Position numbers and translations under genes: made by a program. Below the pieces are notes generated by a model, which made no database searches, was not told the DNA's origin, and saw nothing but the letters and a program-made list of their open reading frames with translations. Below, piece after piece: positions 35,959 to 46,132 of a stretch of DNA of 64,000 nucleotides (its first letter is position 1; each line of letters starts with the position of its first letter). The stretch comes from Cellvibrionales bacterium UBA1963 (GTDB lineage Bacteria; Pseudomonadota; Gammaproteobacteria; Pseudomonadales; UBA7434), in the NCBI GenBank assembly GCA_002336035.1, contig DDED01000160.1, positions 23,187 through 87,186 of the forward strand. Reading direction: 5' to 3'.

Positions 35959-36798
35959 TTAAATTTTTTCAATCGGGGTGTCGTTTCGATTCCCCCATTC
36001 TGACCAAGAGCCATCATATGCGGCAATTGGTATGCCCAGTAGCTTGCCAACCAAGTAGCTAAGACCTGAGCGGTGATGGGTTTGGCAATGAGTAATTATT
36101 TTTTTACTGCCATCTAGTCCGACACTGTCCATTTGCTGTTTAATTAAGGGCAGAGGCTGAAGTTGTAATGCACGAGTGTTATCGATTAAATCTAACCAAT
36201 CAATATTAGCGGCACCGGGGATGTGACCACCCCTTTCAGCGAGAACTTTTTTACCAGAAAATTCTTCAGCGGATCTTGCGTCCCAGATGTGATATTTACC
36301 GTCAGTTAAGTGTGCAATGATATCTTCTGCAGTAATCAACAGATCAGTATTAATGGTCACATTATAGTTCGATTCAACGGGCAATGTGCTCACAGCCGCG
36401 CTATTTACAGCCCGCTTCTCTGCTTGCCAGCGAGTTAAGCCGCCGTCTAGGTATTGATAATGCTGGTGGCCAATGATGTCCAATGTCCAGATTAATCGGC
36501 CAGCCCAACCGCCGCCTTCGTCATCGTAAGCGATGACATGACTATTTTTATGAAGGCCTATGCGACGAAACACAGAGTTTAATTTTTCTGCACTCGGTAG
36601 CTTGCCTATTGCTGGTGCAATACCACTGGTTAGATCTGATGGTAATATATGAACTGAGTTCGGAATATGACCCGCAACATAGGCTGCGGCACTGCCGATG
36701 AAAATGATGATGCTAGCGGCATCATTGATTTTTTCTTCGAGCTGTTCACTGCTAATTAACAATTCGTTCCACGCAGTGATATCGGTCATATTATCCAT
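35959..36798 (-). CDS. rhdA: Thiosulfate sulfurtransferase, rhodanese
   Basis: Two-domain rhodanese transferring sulfane sulfur. The N-terminal inactive domain has IIFIGSAAAYVAGHIPNSVH and the catalytic domain has HIWDARSAEEFSG and the active-site loop CQTHHRSG (Cys238). That loop is the form known from Azotobacter vinelandii RhdA, distinct from the CRxGxx[R/T] loops of other enzymes. GHIPGAANIDW precedes it. The length is 279 residues. It lies between rsgA and psd, all read in the same direction. The physiological sulfur donor and acceptor are unknown. Confidence 0.88.
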   Translation of the reverse strand: MDNMTDITAWNELLISSEQLEEKINDAASIIIFIGSAAAYVAGHIPNSVHILPSDLTSGIAPAIGKLPSAEKLNSVFRRIGLHKNSHVIAYDDEGGGWAGRLIWTLDIIGHQHYQYLDGGLTRWQAEKRAVNSAAVSTLPVESNYNVTINTDLLITAEDIIAHLTDGKYHIWDARSAEEFSGKKVLAERGGHIPGAANIDWLDLIDNTRALQLQPLPLIKQQMDSVGLDGSKKIITHCQTHHRSGLSYLVGKLLGIPIAAYDGSWSEWGNRNDTPIEKI

Positions 36799-36836
36799 AG
36801 TGAATTACACTCGAGTTGCGTTAAGAAGGCGGCACA

Positions 36837-37859
36837 TCAGTTGTCTAGTGAGCTGAGAATGTGATGATAACTGCTCATTCTTGAAGGGTGTATTTTCCCT
36901 TGCTCAAAGGCTAATTGTAATGCGCAACCGTGGCTTTTGCCATGCTCGCAATCTCTAAATTTACATAAATCGGCATGCACCCTAAATTCAGGTAACCCTT
37001 CAATAATTGCTTCTGGGCTTAAATGCCAAAGACCAAATTCGCGAATACCTGGTGAGTCAATAATGGCGCCACTGCCAGCAATACTGTTTTCTTTCAGTGG
37101 GTAAAGCTGTGACGTAGTGGTGGTATGACGACCTTTATCATTAGCGCTTGAGATTGCGGCTGTCTTCGCAGTATTAGATCCTGCTAGGACATTAATGATC
37201 GATGATTTCCCCACCCCCGATTGACCGACCAATATGCTGTTTTTGTCCGCGATAAAATCGATAAATTCTTGTTGTTGCAATGAGGTGGGCGATGCTTGTG
37301 CCGAAAACCGAAAAATTCGATAACCTAAGCTACTGTACAATGCTAACAAGTGTTCCAGCTCAGCAGCAACAGTGGGATTATCGGCCAGTAAATCTTCCTT
37401 ATTTAGTAATAAGCAGACCTCAAGTTTGGCATTCTCTGCAGCGATAAGAAAGCGATCTATTAAACTGCTAATTGGCTCTGGCTTCGCAGCGAGAGTAATA
37501 ATAATAGTATCAATATTAGCCGCGACGGGTTTTGGATCTTGATAAGGGCGTGGCCGCTGAAGTAACGAGTCACGGGTTAATAAACCCTCAATAATGCCAG
37601 TATTAGTCTGCGCTAATGGTCGCCATAATACTCGGTCACCGCAAACAATAGTGGGTAAATTAGCCCGAAAGTGACACCTTTTACTGGCTTGGCTGCCCGG
37701 AGTATCAGCACTATCAACTAATAGAACTTCAACTTCTTTGCCATGATGACTAATAACAAGACCGCGGAGCAGTTCAGTATCAAAGGGATTATCGATGACC
37801 GCCGCCTGCTTGCTGGCGATCCTATTTTGTTGTTGCTGGTTGAGTTTTCTTTTGCTCAT
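36837..37859 (-). CDS. rsgA: Ribosome small-subunit-dependent GTPase A
   Basis: Circularly permuted GTPase used in late 30S maturation. The order is OB fold, then G4 (LNKEDLL), G1 (VGQSGVGKSSIIN), G2 (GRHTTTTSQL) and G3 (DSPGIREFGLW). The C-terminal zinc motif is CKFRDCEHGKSHGC. The length of 340 residues and a basic N-terminus match the family. It is divergent from orn, as in E. coli, and probably heads the rsgA-rhdA-psd operon. Confidence 0.96.
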   Translation of the reverse strand: MSKRKLNQQQQNRIASKQAAVIDNPFDTELLRGLVISHHGKEVEVLLVDSADTPGSQASKRCHFRANLPTIVCGDRVLWRPLAQTNTGIIEGLLTRDSLLQRPRPYQDPKPVAANIDTIIITLAAKPEPISSLIDRFLIAAENAKLEVCLLLNKEDLLADNPTVAAELEHLLALYSSLGYRIFRFSAQASPTSLQQQEFIDFIADKNSILVGQSGVGKSSIINVLAGSNTAKTAAISSANDKGRHTTTTSQLYPLKENSIAGSGAIIDSPGIREFGLWHLSPEAIIEGLPEFRVHADLCKFRDCEHGKSHGCALQLAFEQGKIHPSRMSSYHHILSSLDN

Positions 37860-38033
37860 GTATTGGCTGCATAATAGTTAAGCGACAAGCTTACTGCCTC
37901 ATGCCAACAACTTCAAACGCTTCGTGCTTATTGCCTAATAGACAGCCGAATTAATCTAGGTAAAATGCTTAACCGGTGGTATAAGATAACTCTGCGCCCC
38001 GTTATACTCAACGTAAGAGAGGAGCTTGAGAGT

Positions 38034-38576
38034 ATGCAAGAATTAAATCGCTTAATTTGGATTGACTTAGAAATGACCGGCTTAAAACCTAATTCTGATG
38101 TCATTATAGAAATAGCGACTATTGTCACCGATGCTGATTTACGTACGGTAGCAGAAGGCCCTGTATTAGCCATTCATCAAAAAGATGAGGTTTTGACTGC
38201 GATGGACGAATGGAATACCCGTCAACATGGCCAGTCTGGATTGGTTAAACGAGTCCGTGCGAGCCAGTTAACTATGGCTGATGCGGAGGCACAGACATTG
38301 ACGTTTTTGAAGCAACACCTGCAAGCAGGTGATTCACCCATGTGTGGCAATAGTATTTGTCAAGATCGACGTTTTATGGCGAATTATATGCCGGAGCTAG
38401 AGCGCTTTTTCCATTACCGAAATTTAGACGTTAGCACGCTAAAAGAATTAGCTCGAAGGTGGAAGCCAAAGGTACTTCAGGGAATGAAAAAAAAGGCTAG
38501 CCATCTAGCTATGGATGATATTAAGGATTCAATAGAAGAGTTGCGTTATTATCGAAGCGTTTTAATGAACGTTTAA
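38034..38576 (+). CDS. orn: Oligoribonuclease
   Basis: 3'-5' exoribonuclease of the DEDDh group that removes di- and short oligoribonucleotides, including pGpG. The exonuclease motifs are [14 protein letters not shown] (Asp and Glu), [16 protein letters not shown], and [16 protein letters not shown]; the general-base His is in [13 protein letters not shown]. The start at 38034 follows GGAGCTTGAGAGT and removes a 23-residue unconserved extension. The length is 180 residues. Confidence 0.96.
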   Translation: MQELNRLIWIDLEMTGLKPNSDVIIEIATIVTDADLRTVAEGPVLAIHQKDEVLTAMDEWNTRQHGQSGLVKRVRASQLTMADAEAQTLTFLKQHLQAGDSPMCGNSICQDRRFMANYMPELERFFHYRNLDVSTLKELARRWKPKVLQGMKKKASHLAMDDIKDSIEELRYYRSVLMNV

Positions 38577-38609
38577 CCATAAAATTAAACCGACACAATA
38601 AATAAAAAA

Positions 38610-39731
38610 ATGTCAAAAAATATATCCCAACAATTAATGTCTCGATTAATCAATCATATCTTGGCCAACACCAGCGATGAGGTTGATGATTGTCTTACAG
38701 AGCCCGCCAATTTTTTCACTGATATTAATCGATTCAAAAAAGAGCGGCAACAATTTTTTTTAGATACACCGCAATTGCTTGGATTTTCTGGGGACGTATC
38801 AGAGCCAAATACTTTTATGACCTTTGAGTGCATGGGGGTGCCTATTGTTGTAACTAGGAATAGTCTGGGCCAGTTAAAAGCATTTATTAATGCTTGTTCG
38901 CACCGCGGCGCGCGAGTGGCTGATGGCGGTGGCAATAAAAAAAGGATGAGCTGCAAATTTCATGGTTGGAGTTATGATTTAGATGGCGATCTAGTCGGCG
39001 TACCCAGCAGTCAATGTTTTGATATTGATAAAGCAAGTTGCAGTTTGACGTCACTACCAATCGTTGATCATCAGGGTTTATTACTGGTTGGTCTTAGTCA
39101 AAAGGTCTCAAAGGAAAAATTAAATGAATTTTTAGTACCTTTAGATTCACAAATCAAAGAATTCAATTTTGCTAAATTAAAAAATATAGCGGTGAGGAAA
39201 TTTGAGGTGGCTGCCAATTGGAAGTTGGTTGTAAGTCTCAGTCATGAGTCATACCATTTTGCGAATTTACACCGAGAATCATTAGCGCCGATCATGACTT
39301 CACACAGTGTTTTTGATCAATTTGGGATGCACACACGCTGGGCTTTTCCTCTCAAAGGGATTGAGCGTTGGGCCCAAAAACCCCGTATTGATTGGCCAAA
39401 AAAATTACCTGGTGCTATTAGTCACACTTTATTTCCCGGGACAGTCATCGTCGTTAATGCTCAAGACGCACAAATCATTCGAGTTGAACCGGGATCTTCA
39501 GTTGATTGTTCGGTGGTTTATTATTCCGGTGGTTGTGCTAATAGTGACTTAATGGAGGAAAGCTTGCAGGCATATAACTTTGGTGGTGATATATTTGCTA
39601 ATGAAGATCTACCCGTTGCAGAGCAATGCCAACAAGGCATTATGGCTAGACAAGCGGATATAATTATAGGTAAAAATGAACCTGTGGTTCAACTTTGGCA
39701 CCGGCTCTGGCGAGGCGAACTGGATAGTTAA
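38610..39731 (+). CDS. Rieske aromatic-ring-hydroxylating oxygenase, alpha subunit
   Basis: Non-haem iron oxygenase catalysing hydroxylation or demethylation of an unknown substrate. The [2Fe-2S] Rieske site is CSHRGAR (Cys96, His98) and CKFHGWSYDLDG (Cys115, His118). The mononuclear iron region has SHESYHFANLHRESLAP, giving the two His of the facial triad. The 373 residues fit the YeaW/CntA and dicamba-type group, although the late acid ligand was not located. No reductase or ferredoxin gene is adjacent. It follows orn by 33 bases and is convergent with the phosphatase gene. Confidence 0.85.
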   Translation: MSKNISQQLMSRLINHILANTSDEVDDCLTEPANFFTDINRFKKERQQFFLDTPQLLGFSGDVSEPNTFMTFECMGVPIVVTRNSLGQLKAFINACSHRGARVADGGGNKKRMSCKFHGWSYDLDGDLVGVPSSQCFDIDKASCSLTSLPIVDHQGLLLVGLSQKVSKEKLNEFLVPLDSQIKEFNFAKLKNIAVRKFEVAANWKLVVSLSHESYHFANLHRESLAPIMTSHSVFDQFGMHTRWAFPLKGIERWAQKPRIDWPKKLPGAISHTLFPGTVIVVNAQDAQIIRVEPGSSVDCSVVYYSGGCANSDLMEESLQAYNFGGDIFANEDLPVAEQCQQGIMARQADIIIGKNEPVVQLWHRLWRGELDS

Positions 39732-39738
39732 TTGGATT

Positions 39739-40218
39739 TCATAGGTTATGCATTTTGCGTAAATGTGTCAGTAAGCCCTTAGCTGCTTTTTCTAATACAC
39801 TAACGGTTCCATCAAATTGGTTCGCTTCGTGGTAGTAGGGGTCTGGCACTTGGGCATACTCACTTGCTCCACCGTAACGCATAAATAAACTAAGCTCACC
39901 TTGATAATCTTCAGGCGCCCATGCTTTGACGCTCATCATGTTAATATTGTCCATTGAAATAACATAGTTTGCTTGCTCGTAATCGGCCGGGGTGATTTGC
40001 CTCGCAATTTGCTTTTCAATATCATAACCTTTCCGTTGACATGCTGCTATTGCTCGAGGGTCTGGGTTTTTACCGACATTGAAGGCGGCAGTCCCACATG
40101 AATCAACGGTAATTTTATCTTGCAGCCCAGCATCGTTAACTAGCCGCTCAAGAATACCTTGTGCGCTGGGCGAGCGGCAAATGTTACCAAGACAGACGAA
40201 TACGATATGAATGGTCAT
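39739..40218 (-). CDS. Low-molecular-weight protein-tyrosine phosphatase
   Basis: Cytoplasmic phosphatase acting on phosphotyrosine. The N-terminal loop is VCLGNICRSPSAQG (Cys9 and Arg15, C-x5-R) and VPDPYYHEANQFD supplies the general acid. A CAGGAAA site precedes ATG 40218; a longer in-frame start adds 12 residues with no family similarity. The product has 159 residues, the standard length. No polysaccharide or tyrosine-kinase gene is close by, so the target is unknown. Confidence 0.92.
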   Translation of the reverse strand: MTIHIVFVCLGNICRSPSAQGILERLVNDAGLQDKITVDSCGTAAFNVGKNPDPRAIAACQRKGYDIEKQIARQITPADYEQANYVISMDNINMMSVKAWAPEDYQGELSLFMRYGGASEYAQVPDPYYHEANQFDGTVSVLEKAAKGLLTHLRKMHNL

Positions 40219-40331
40219 TGTTTCCTGATCGTTTAGTGTTATTTTGTAGATCAAGTAAGGCTAAAGCAGCTTACGGTAAGCCCTATTATTACATAATAAA
40301 ACCACGGATGTGTAACCGTTAGGAGAATAAT

Positions 40332-40874
40332 ATGAGTATTGATCCCGTACAAATGTTGTTAGAGAAAGACGCAATAAAAAATATTAAGTATGAATATTTT
40401 CGCCGTCTTGACAGTAAACAGTTTAATGAATTAATTAAACTGTTTACTGAAGATGCAACGACTGCCTATGATAATGGTCGTTATTCATGTCACGGTCGTG
40501 AGAGTATTTTCAATTTCCTAGATGAGTCGATGTCGACGCATCAATGCCTTTCGCAACACCAAGCACATCATCCAGAAATTAAATTTATTGATGATACACA
40601 TGCTACTGGTATGTGGCACTTTGAAGATACGGTTTATCGTTTAGACGATAATGTAAAGATTACTGGCGTTGGCATTTATTGGGATGAGTACGTAAAGACT
40701 GATGATGGTTGGTTAATCTCGCACACTGGTTATGAGCGTTTATGGGTTTGTACTGAGAAATTGAACCTCGATAATTATATTGAAGTGCGATCTTTCTGGG
40801 ATGCAAAAGAGTTAGACCGTAGTAATAAGCGTAATAAAACGACTGGCGAGCTCCAATTATACCCACAACGTTAA
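40332..40874 (+). CDS. SnoaL-like (NTF2-fold) domain protein
   Basis: Protein of 180 residues. The opening LEKDAIKNIKYEYFRRLDSKQFNELIKLFTEDATTAYD is the SnoaL_4-like helix pair, and the TGMWHFEDTVYRLDDNVKITGVGIYWDEYVKTDDGWLISHTGYERL part is the curved sheet of the fold. A GGAGAATA ribosome site precedes the ATG. A terminator hairpin follows it. This subgroup often accompanies steroid or bile-acid catabolic genes, but none is recognised next to it. The function is unknown. Confidence 0.75.
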   Translation: MSIDPVQMLLEKDAIKNIKYEYFRRLDSKQFNELIKLFTEDATTAYDNGRYSCHGRESIFNFLDESMSTHQCLSQHQAHHPEIKFIDDTHATGMWHFEDTVYRLDDNVKITGVGIYWDEYVKTDDGWLISHTGYERLWVCTEKLNLDNYIEVRSFWDAKELDRSNKRNKTTGELQLYPQR

Positions 40875-40883
40875 CCACCGTAT

Positions 40884-40910
40884 AACCATGTTAACTGTCA
40901 TGGTTTTTAT
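40884..40910 (+). terminator. Rho-independent terminator after the SnoaL-like gene
   Basis: AACCATG (40884-40890) and CATGGTT (40899-40905) form a seven-base stem around TTAACTGT, followed by TTTAT. It overlaps the end of the convergent prpE gene and may work for both strands. Confidence 0.7.
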
Positions 40911-42813
40911 AGTAGCCAAGCTTCTGGTCCATAAACAGTTTTTTCATTTCTGCTAATGCCTTGGGATCATCAATAGTTGATGGTGGAGTAAAATTTTCAC
41001 CATCGGCTATCTGCCTTAATACTTTACGAAGAATTTTTCCCGAGCGAGTTTTTGGTAAGCTTTTCACTATTAAGATATTTTTTAGGTGGGCTACTGCACC
41101 GATCTTCTCTCTCACAAGGGTTATTAATTGAGATGGAATATGATGGATTTCCTTGTCATCCACACCATCTTTAACAATAACCATAGCGACTGGTATTTGC
41201 CCCCGGAGTTGATCATGAATGCCAATAACAGCGCACTCAGCTATAGCGTGATGTGAGGCAACGATTTCTTCCATTTCTCCGGTAGAAAAACGATGGCCTG
41301 CAATATTAATCACATCATCGGTTCGCCCCATAACAAATAAATAGCCTTGTTCATCGATATAGCCACCATCACCGGTTAAATAGAATCCTGGAAAGTCATT
41401 AAGGTAGCTAGTTTGGTAGCGTTTAAAATCATTCCATAGAGTGGGAAAGCTAGACGGCGGCAAGGGCAGCTTAATCAGGATATGCCCTTGATGGTTGGCA
41501 GCTAGTAACTGACCTTGATCGTCAACAATGCTTAATTCAAAACCAGGAACGGGCAGTGAAGCTGAGCCTGCTTTACACTCAAGGGTTTCAATTCCCGTCA
41601 TGCTGGCGGCAATTGACCAGCCCGTTTCAGTTTGCCACCAATGATCAATAACGGGTTTATTGATGAGTGCTTTTAGCCAATCAAACGTAGAAGGGTCTGT
41701 TCGCTCGCCTGCAAGAAAGGCCGCTTTCAGTGATGATAGATCGTAATGACGCAAGAACTTACCTTCTGCGTCTTCTTTCTTAATAGCTCTAAAAGCTGTT
41801 GGTGCAGAAAATATTGCATTGACTTTATGTTGTTCGCAGACGCGCCAAAAAGCACCTGCATCGGGGGTACGGATAGGCTTGCCTTCATATAATATCGAAG
41901 TGCAACCCACTAACAAGGGACCGTAGACAATATAAGAATGACCGACGACCCAACCGACATCCGATGCAGCCCAGAAAACATCACCGGCTTCCATGTTATA
42001 AATAGCTTTCATGCTGTAGTGTAAGGCTACGGCATGACCGCCATTGTCTCTTACTACCCCTTTTGGCTTACCGGTTGTGCCAGAGGTGTATAAAATATAC
42101 AGCGGGTCTGTGGCCTTTACACTTACGCAGTCAACGGGTGTGGCCTGGCTCACTAAGCTCTGCCAGTCAAGGTGCAGCGCTTTATTGGCGCTCGTCTGTA
42201 ACTGCGAATCATATTGCTTACGTTGGTAAACTACACAATTTTTTATAGAATGCTCAGCTAACGCTATTGCTTCATCAATAATAGGCAAATAGGGGATAAT
42301 CGTATCAAATTCGATGCCGCATGATGCTGTTAGAATAACACTAGGTTTAGCATCATCGATACGACTGGCAATTTCTTGAGCAGCGAAACCGCCAAAGACA
42401 ACAGAGTGAATCGCTCCAATTCTTGCACAGGCGAGCATGGCGATAACAGCCTGTGGAATCATGGGCAGATAAATTAGTACTCGATCGCCTTTGCTTACCT
42501 GCAGTGCGTCGAGCACGCCAGCAAATAAAGCAACTTGATCACGTAATGTTGAAAAGCTTATCGATTCAATGGTACCGGTAACCGGCGAGTCATAAATAAT
42601 GGCTGCCTGATTGCCTCGACCCTCTTCTATTTGGTGGTCTAATGCCAAATAAGCTGTATTAAGTTCGCCGTCGGCAAACCAGCGGTCAATGCCGTTATCA
42701 TCTTTGCTTAGGATGGTCTGAGGTGGCTTGAACCAAGCTAAGGATTCTGCTTTGGCGGCCCAAAAACCAGTCTTATCGTCTAAAGAATGTTGGTACTCTT
42801 TTTTATAGCTCAT
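40891..42813 (-). CDS. prpE: Propionyl-CoA synthetase, acetyl-CoA-synthetase family
   Basis: Adenylate-forming ligase converting propionate, ATP and CoA to propionyl-CoA. The AMP-binding motif is YTSGTTGKPKGVVRDNGGHA, with WWQTETGW, GDGGYIDEQGYLFVMGRTDDVINIAGHRFSTGEMEE, and the C-terminal acetylatable lysine segment LPKTRSGKILRKVLR. The RDNGGH form and the 640-residue length favour PrpE over Acs. It is not near other prp genes in the window. Control is not visible. It is 40 bases downstream of ubiD on the same strand. Confidence 0.88.
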   Translation of the reverse strand: MSYKKEYQHSLDDKTGFWAAKAESLAWFKPPQTILSKDDNGIDRWFADGELNTAYLALDHQIEEGRGNQAAIIYDSPVTGTIESISFSTLRDQVALFAGVLDALQVSKGDRVLIYLPMIPQAVIAMLACARIGAIHSVVFGGFAAQEIASRIDDAKPSVILTASCGIEFDTIIPYLPIIDEAIALAEHSIKNCVVYQRKQYDSQLQTSANKALHLDWQSLVSQATPVDCVSVKATDPLYILYTSGTTGKPKGVVRDNGGHAVALHYSMKAIYNMEAGDVFWAASDVGWVVGHSYIVYGPLLVGCTSILYEGKPIRTPDAGAFWRVCEQHKVNAIFSAPTAFRAIKKEDAEGKFLRHYDLSSLKAAFLAGERTDPSTFDWLKALINKPVIDHWWQTETGWSIAASMTGIETLECKAGSASLPVPGFELSIVDDQGQLLAANHQGHILIKLPLPPSSFPTLWNDFKRYQTSYLNDFPGFYLTGDGGYIDEQGYLFVMGRTDDVINIAGHRFSTGEMEEIVASHHAIAECAVIGIHDQLRGQIPVAMVIVKDGVDDKEIHHIPSQLITLVREKIGAVAHLKNILIVKSLPKTRSGKILRKVLRQIADGENFTPPSTIDDPKALAEMKKLFMDQKLGYYKNHDS

Positions 42814-42853
42814 CCTTTTTCCTGATACTTATCGCTAAGGAGTGCTGAAGGCG

Positions 42854-44341
42854 TTACTGAGGCGTGCTTTTATCAATACCCAGCGAGGACCAGATTTGAT
42901 CAATTTTTTCGGTTACTGCAGTGTCCATAGCGATAGGTTCGCCCCATTCACGGTTGGTTTCACCCGGCCATTTATTTGTGGCATCTAAACCCATTTTAGA
43001 ACCGAGACCAGAAACTGGGGAGGCAAAATCGAGATAATCAATCGGTGTATTTTCAACTAATACGGTATCGCGCGCAGGGTCCATACGTGTTGTCATGGCC
43101 CAGATAACATCTTGCCAATTACGTGCATCGATATCATCATCGGTAACAATGACAAATTTTGTGTACATGAATTGCCGTAGAAAAGACCATACCCCCATCA
43201 TCACGCGTTTGGCATGGCCAGGGTATTGTTTCTTTATAGTGACGATGGCAAGACGATAGGAGCAGCCTTCTGGTGGCAAATAAAAATCGCTAATTTCCGG
43301 AAAGGTTTTTTGCAATAACGGCACAAATACCTCGTTTAAAGCAAGACCAAGAATCGCGGGCTCATCGGGTGGTCTGCCAGTGTAAGTGCTGTGATAAATG
43401 GGATTTTCCCGATGAGTAATGGCCGTTACTGTCAGCACTGGAAAGCGATCAACCTCGTTATAGTAGCCGGTATGATCGCCAAAGGGACCTTCATCTGCCA
43501 TTTCACCCGGTGCTATAACGCCTTCTAAAATAATTTCGGCATGTGCAGGGATTTGTAAATCAGAGTGAAGACAATCCGCTACTTCTGTCTTAGCTCCTCT
43601 TAACAATCCAGCAAAAGCATATTCAGATAAGCTATCCGGTACAGGTGTCACTGCGCCTAACGTTGTTGCAGGGTCTGCGCCTAGGGCAATTGCGACAGGA
43701 AAGCCTTGTCCTGGATTTTCTTGCTGCCATTCCTTAAAGTCTAATGCGCCACCACGATGAGAGAGCCAGCGCATAATTAATTTATTCTTGCCAATAACTT
43801 GCATTCGATAGATGCCAAGATTCTGTCGGTCTTTATTAGGCCCTTTAGTGATTACTAAAGGCCAAGTAATTAGGGGTCCAGCGTCGCCAGGCCAACACGT
43901 CTGTACCGGTAAACGAGATAGATCGACATCTTCACCTATGAATTTTTGAGTTTGGCAGGGTGGCTTTTTAATGGTTTTGGGATTCATATTTAGCACCTGC
44001 TTGAAAATGGGTGCTTTTTCCCACATGTCTTTCAACCCTTTAGGCGGCTCGGGCTCTTTTAAGAAAGCCAGTAATTTACCAATTTCACGAAGGGCTGAGA
44101 CATGAGTCTCACCCATTGCGAGAGCGACACGTTGCTCGGTACCAAAGAGGTTGCCAAGCACCGGCATATCATGACCAATAGGGTTTTCAAACAGAATAGC
44201 TGGACCACGCTGTTTTAACGCGCGGTCACAAATTTCAGTCATTTCGAGATTGGGGTCAATAGGCGCTGTGACTCTCACTAATTGACCATTGGCTTCTAGG
44301 TAATCAATAAAGTCACGCAAGTCATTAAATTGCAAACTCAT
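42854..44341 (-). CDS. ubiD: 3-octaprenyl-4-hydroxybenzoate carboxy-lyase
   Basis: Prenylated-FMN decarboxylase of ubiquinone synthesis. The 495-residue product shows [24 protein letters not shown], the [15 protein letters not shown] block, [25 protein letters not shown] and [19 protein letters not shown], with the Glu and Arg residues expected at the active site. The C-terminus [22 protein letters not shown] is standard. It follows rho at a distance of 11 bases; the trxA-rho-ubiD order is also seen in pseudomonads. The cofactor synthase UbiX is not in the window. Confidence 0.95.
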   Translation of the reverse strand: MSLQFNDLRDFIDYLEANGQLVRVTAPIDPNLEMTEICDRALKQRGPAILFENPIGHDMPVLGNLFGTEQRVALAMGETHVSALREIGKLLAFLKEPEPPKGLKDMWEKAPIFKQVLNMNPKTIKKPPCQTQKFIGEDVDLSRLPVQTCWPGDAGPLITWPLVITKGPNKDRQNLGIYRMQVIGKNKLIMRWLSHRGGALDFKEWQQENPGQGFPVAIALGADPATTLGAVTPVPDSLSEYAFAGLLRGAKTEVADCLHSDLQIPAHAEIILEGVIAPGEMADEGPFGDHTGYYNEVDRFPVLTVTAITHRENPIYHSTYTGRPPDEPAILGLALNEVFVPLLQKTFPEISDFYLPPEGCSYRLAIVTIKKQYPGHAKRVMMGVWSFLRQFMYTKFVIVTDDDIDARNWQDVIWAMTTRMDPARDTVLVENTPIDYLDFASPVSGLGSKMGLDATNKWPGETNREWGEPIAMDTAVTEKIDQIWSSLGIDKSTPQ

Positions 44342-44352
44342 ACTCTAGACCA

Positions 44353-45633
44353 CTAGGCTATTTTACCGGTTTTTTGACGTTTCATTGAGGTGAAAAATTC
44401 GTCATTAGTTTTGGTGTCTTTTAGTTTGTCGATAAGAAATTCAACTGCTTGCGAATCTTCCATTGAATGCAGTAGTTTGCGTAAAATCCACATGTGTTGT
44501 AGCTCTTCTTCTTTGGTCAAGAGCTCTTCACGACGGGTGCCGGAGCGTCGAATATTAATTGCCGGATAAACGCGTTTCTCAGCCACCTTACGATCAAGGT
44601 GAAGCTCCATGTTGCCGGTGCCTTTGAATTCTTCGTAAATGACCTCATCCATTTTTGAACCGGTATCAATTAATGCCGTTGCGATGATCGTGAGGCTACC
44701 GCCTTCTTCAATATTTCTGGCAGCACCAAAGAATCGTTTTGGACGCTCAAGTGCATGAGCATCAACACCGCCTGTTAGCACCTTGCCTGAACTCGGTATA
44801 ATAGTGTTGTAGGCGCGAGCTAATCGCGTAATGGAGTCTAATAAAATAATAACATTTCGTTTATGTTCAGTCAGTCGCTTGGCTTTTTCAATGACCATTT
44901 CAGCAACTTGAACATGTCGTGCAGGTGGTTCGTCAAAAGTGCTGGCGATGACCTCTGCGGCGCGAACAGAACGGACCATCTCAGTCACTTCTTCTGGTCT
45001 TTCGTCAATGAGTAAAACGATGACATAGCATTCAGGATTGTTACGGATAATAGCCTGGGCCATATTCTGAAGAATTAATGTTTTACCTGCTTTTGGCGGT
45101 GAAACGATGAGACCTCGCTGACCTTTACCGATGGGCGCGCTTAAGTCAATAATGCGGCCAGATAAATCCTCAGTACTGCCATTGCCTGACTCAAGGATTA
45201 ATCGCTCATCAGGGAATAGCGGTGTTAAATTTTCAAATAATATTTTTTGTCTTGAATTGTCTGGCTTGTCAAAATTAATTTCACTGACTTTTAATAGAGC
45301 AAAGTAGCGTTCGCCATCTTTGGGTGGTCGTATTTTTCCTGCAATCGTGTCACCCGTTCGCAGATTAAACCGTCTTATTTGGCTTGGAGAAACATATATA
45401 TCATCGGGTCCGGCAAGGTAGGAGCAATCAGCTGAGCGAAGGAATCCAAAGCCGTCTTGCAAAATCTCTAATACGCCGTCGCCATAAATATCCTCACCGC
45501 CTTTAGCATGCCGTTTGAGGATAGAAAAAATAATATCTTGCTTGCGGGAGCGAGCAACATTATCGAGACCCATGGTCTCTGCAATTTTAACGAGTTCGGA
45601 AATTGGTTTAGATTTTAGGTCAGTTAGATTCAT
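44353..45633 (-). CDS. rho: Transcription termination factor Rho
   Basis: Hexameric RNA helicase. The N-terminal helical domain [19 protein letters not shown] and the cold-shock-like RNA domain ([32 protein letters not shown]) precede the ATPase core. The P-loop is [13 protein letters not shown], followed by [25 protein letters not shown] and the R-loop region [21 protein letters not shown]. The 426 residues agree with the family. Rho usually autoregulates through its leader, and the 0.5 kb region before it is long enough for one. Confidence 0.97.
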   Translation of the reverse strand: MNLTDLKSKPISELVKIAETMGLDNVARSRKQDIIFSILKRHAKGGEDIYGDGVLEILQDGFGFLRSADCSYLAGPDDIYVSPSQIRRFNLRTGDTIAGKIRPPKDGERYFALLKVSEINFDKPDNSRQKILFENLTPLFPDERLILESGNGSTEDLSGRIIDLSAPIGKGQRGLIVSPPKAGKTLILQNMAQAIIRNNPECYVIVLLIDERPEEVTEMVRSVRAAEVIASTFDEPPARHVQVAEMVIEKAKRLTEHKRNVIILLDSITRLARAYNTIIPSSGKVLTGGVDAHALERPKRFFGAARNIEEGGSLTIIATALIDTGSKMDEVIYEEFKGTGNMELHLDRKVAEKRVYPAINIRRSGTRREELLTKEEELQHMWILRKLLHSMEDSQAVEFLIDKLKDTKTNDEFFTSMKRQKTGKIA

Positions 45634-46132
45634 AGTTAGGATAGACTGTTATAAGGTAAGGAATGATTTAGCTACAGGAGCTAAAAGATGTGGGTTAGGT
45701 GATGATAAAAATGTTCTGATTTATTTTTCAGCTTAGGTACATGAAGGCTATACAAAATTCAGGTAATTAAATATGAGGCAATTTAAACTTGTCTCTAGCG
45801 ATCACGCACTGTCATAAAGAAACATGGATTGATCTATAAAAATCGGTGAGTTTGAATGACAGCAGAAGTTTAGATTTAGTTATAAAGTCACCATAGCATC
45901 ATAAATTACTATCGTCTAGCCAAAATTTCAGCTTTTTGGATTTAGTTGGGTTTGCATGGGTCAATTAAGGGTGTTGGGCAATGTTTGCGTACCATTGTTA
46001 TTGAATAAGCCCATAGTGTTTAAGCGGTGGAGCGCCGAGATGTTCACGGATACGGCGCGCAATTGCATGACAGCGGAGCGCCAGGCGTTAGGCTTAAAAA
46101 TAAGCTAAAAAAACAGCGACTTAATTTTAAAT
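45634..46132 (-). other. Long intergenic region between rho and trxA (rho leader)
   Basis: Region of 499 bases with no convincing gene. The half next to rho is AT-rich and is presumably the rho promoter and leader. The half next to trxA has a GC-rich patch at about 46020-46100 with GGAGCGCC twice (46029-46036 and 46076-46083) and TTTAAGC/GCTTAAA at its ends. No T-tract hairpin was seen for trxA. Confidence 0.5.

Noticed and set aside
40891..42813. Assignment as acetyl-CoA synthetase (Acs)
   Set aside because: The RDNGGH segment after the AMP-binding motif and the overall pattern fit PrpE better, although activity on acetate cannot be excluded.
46080..46095. GCGTTAGGC, resembling one end of an integron attC site
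   Set aside because: A complementary RYYYAAC end at the proper distance and the pairing inner arms were not found, and no integrase or cassette gene is present.
46090..46115. GGCTTA/TAAGC(T) hairpin as a trxA terminator
   Set aside because: The T-run lies before the hairpin on the trxA strand instead of after it, so it does not fit an intrinsic terminator.
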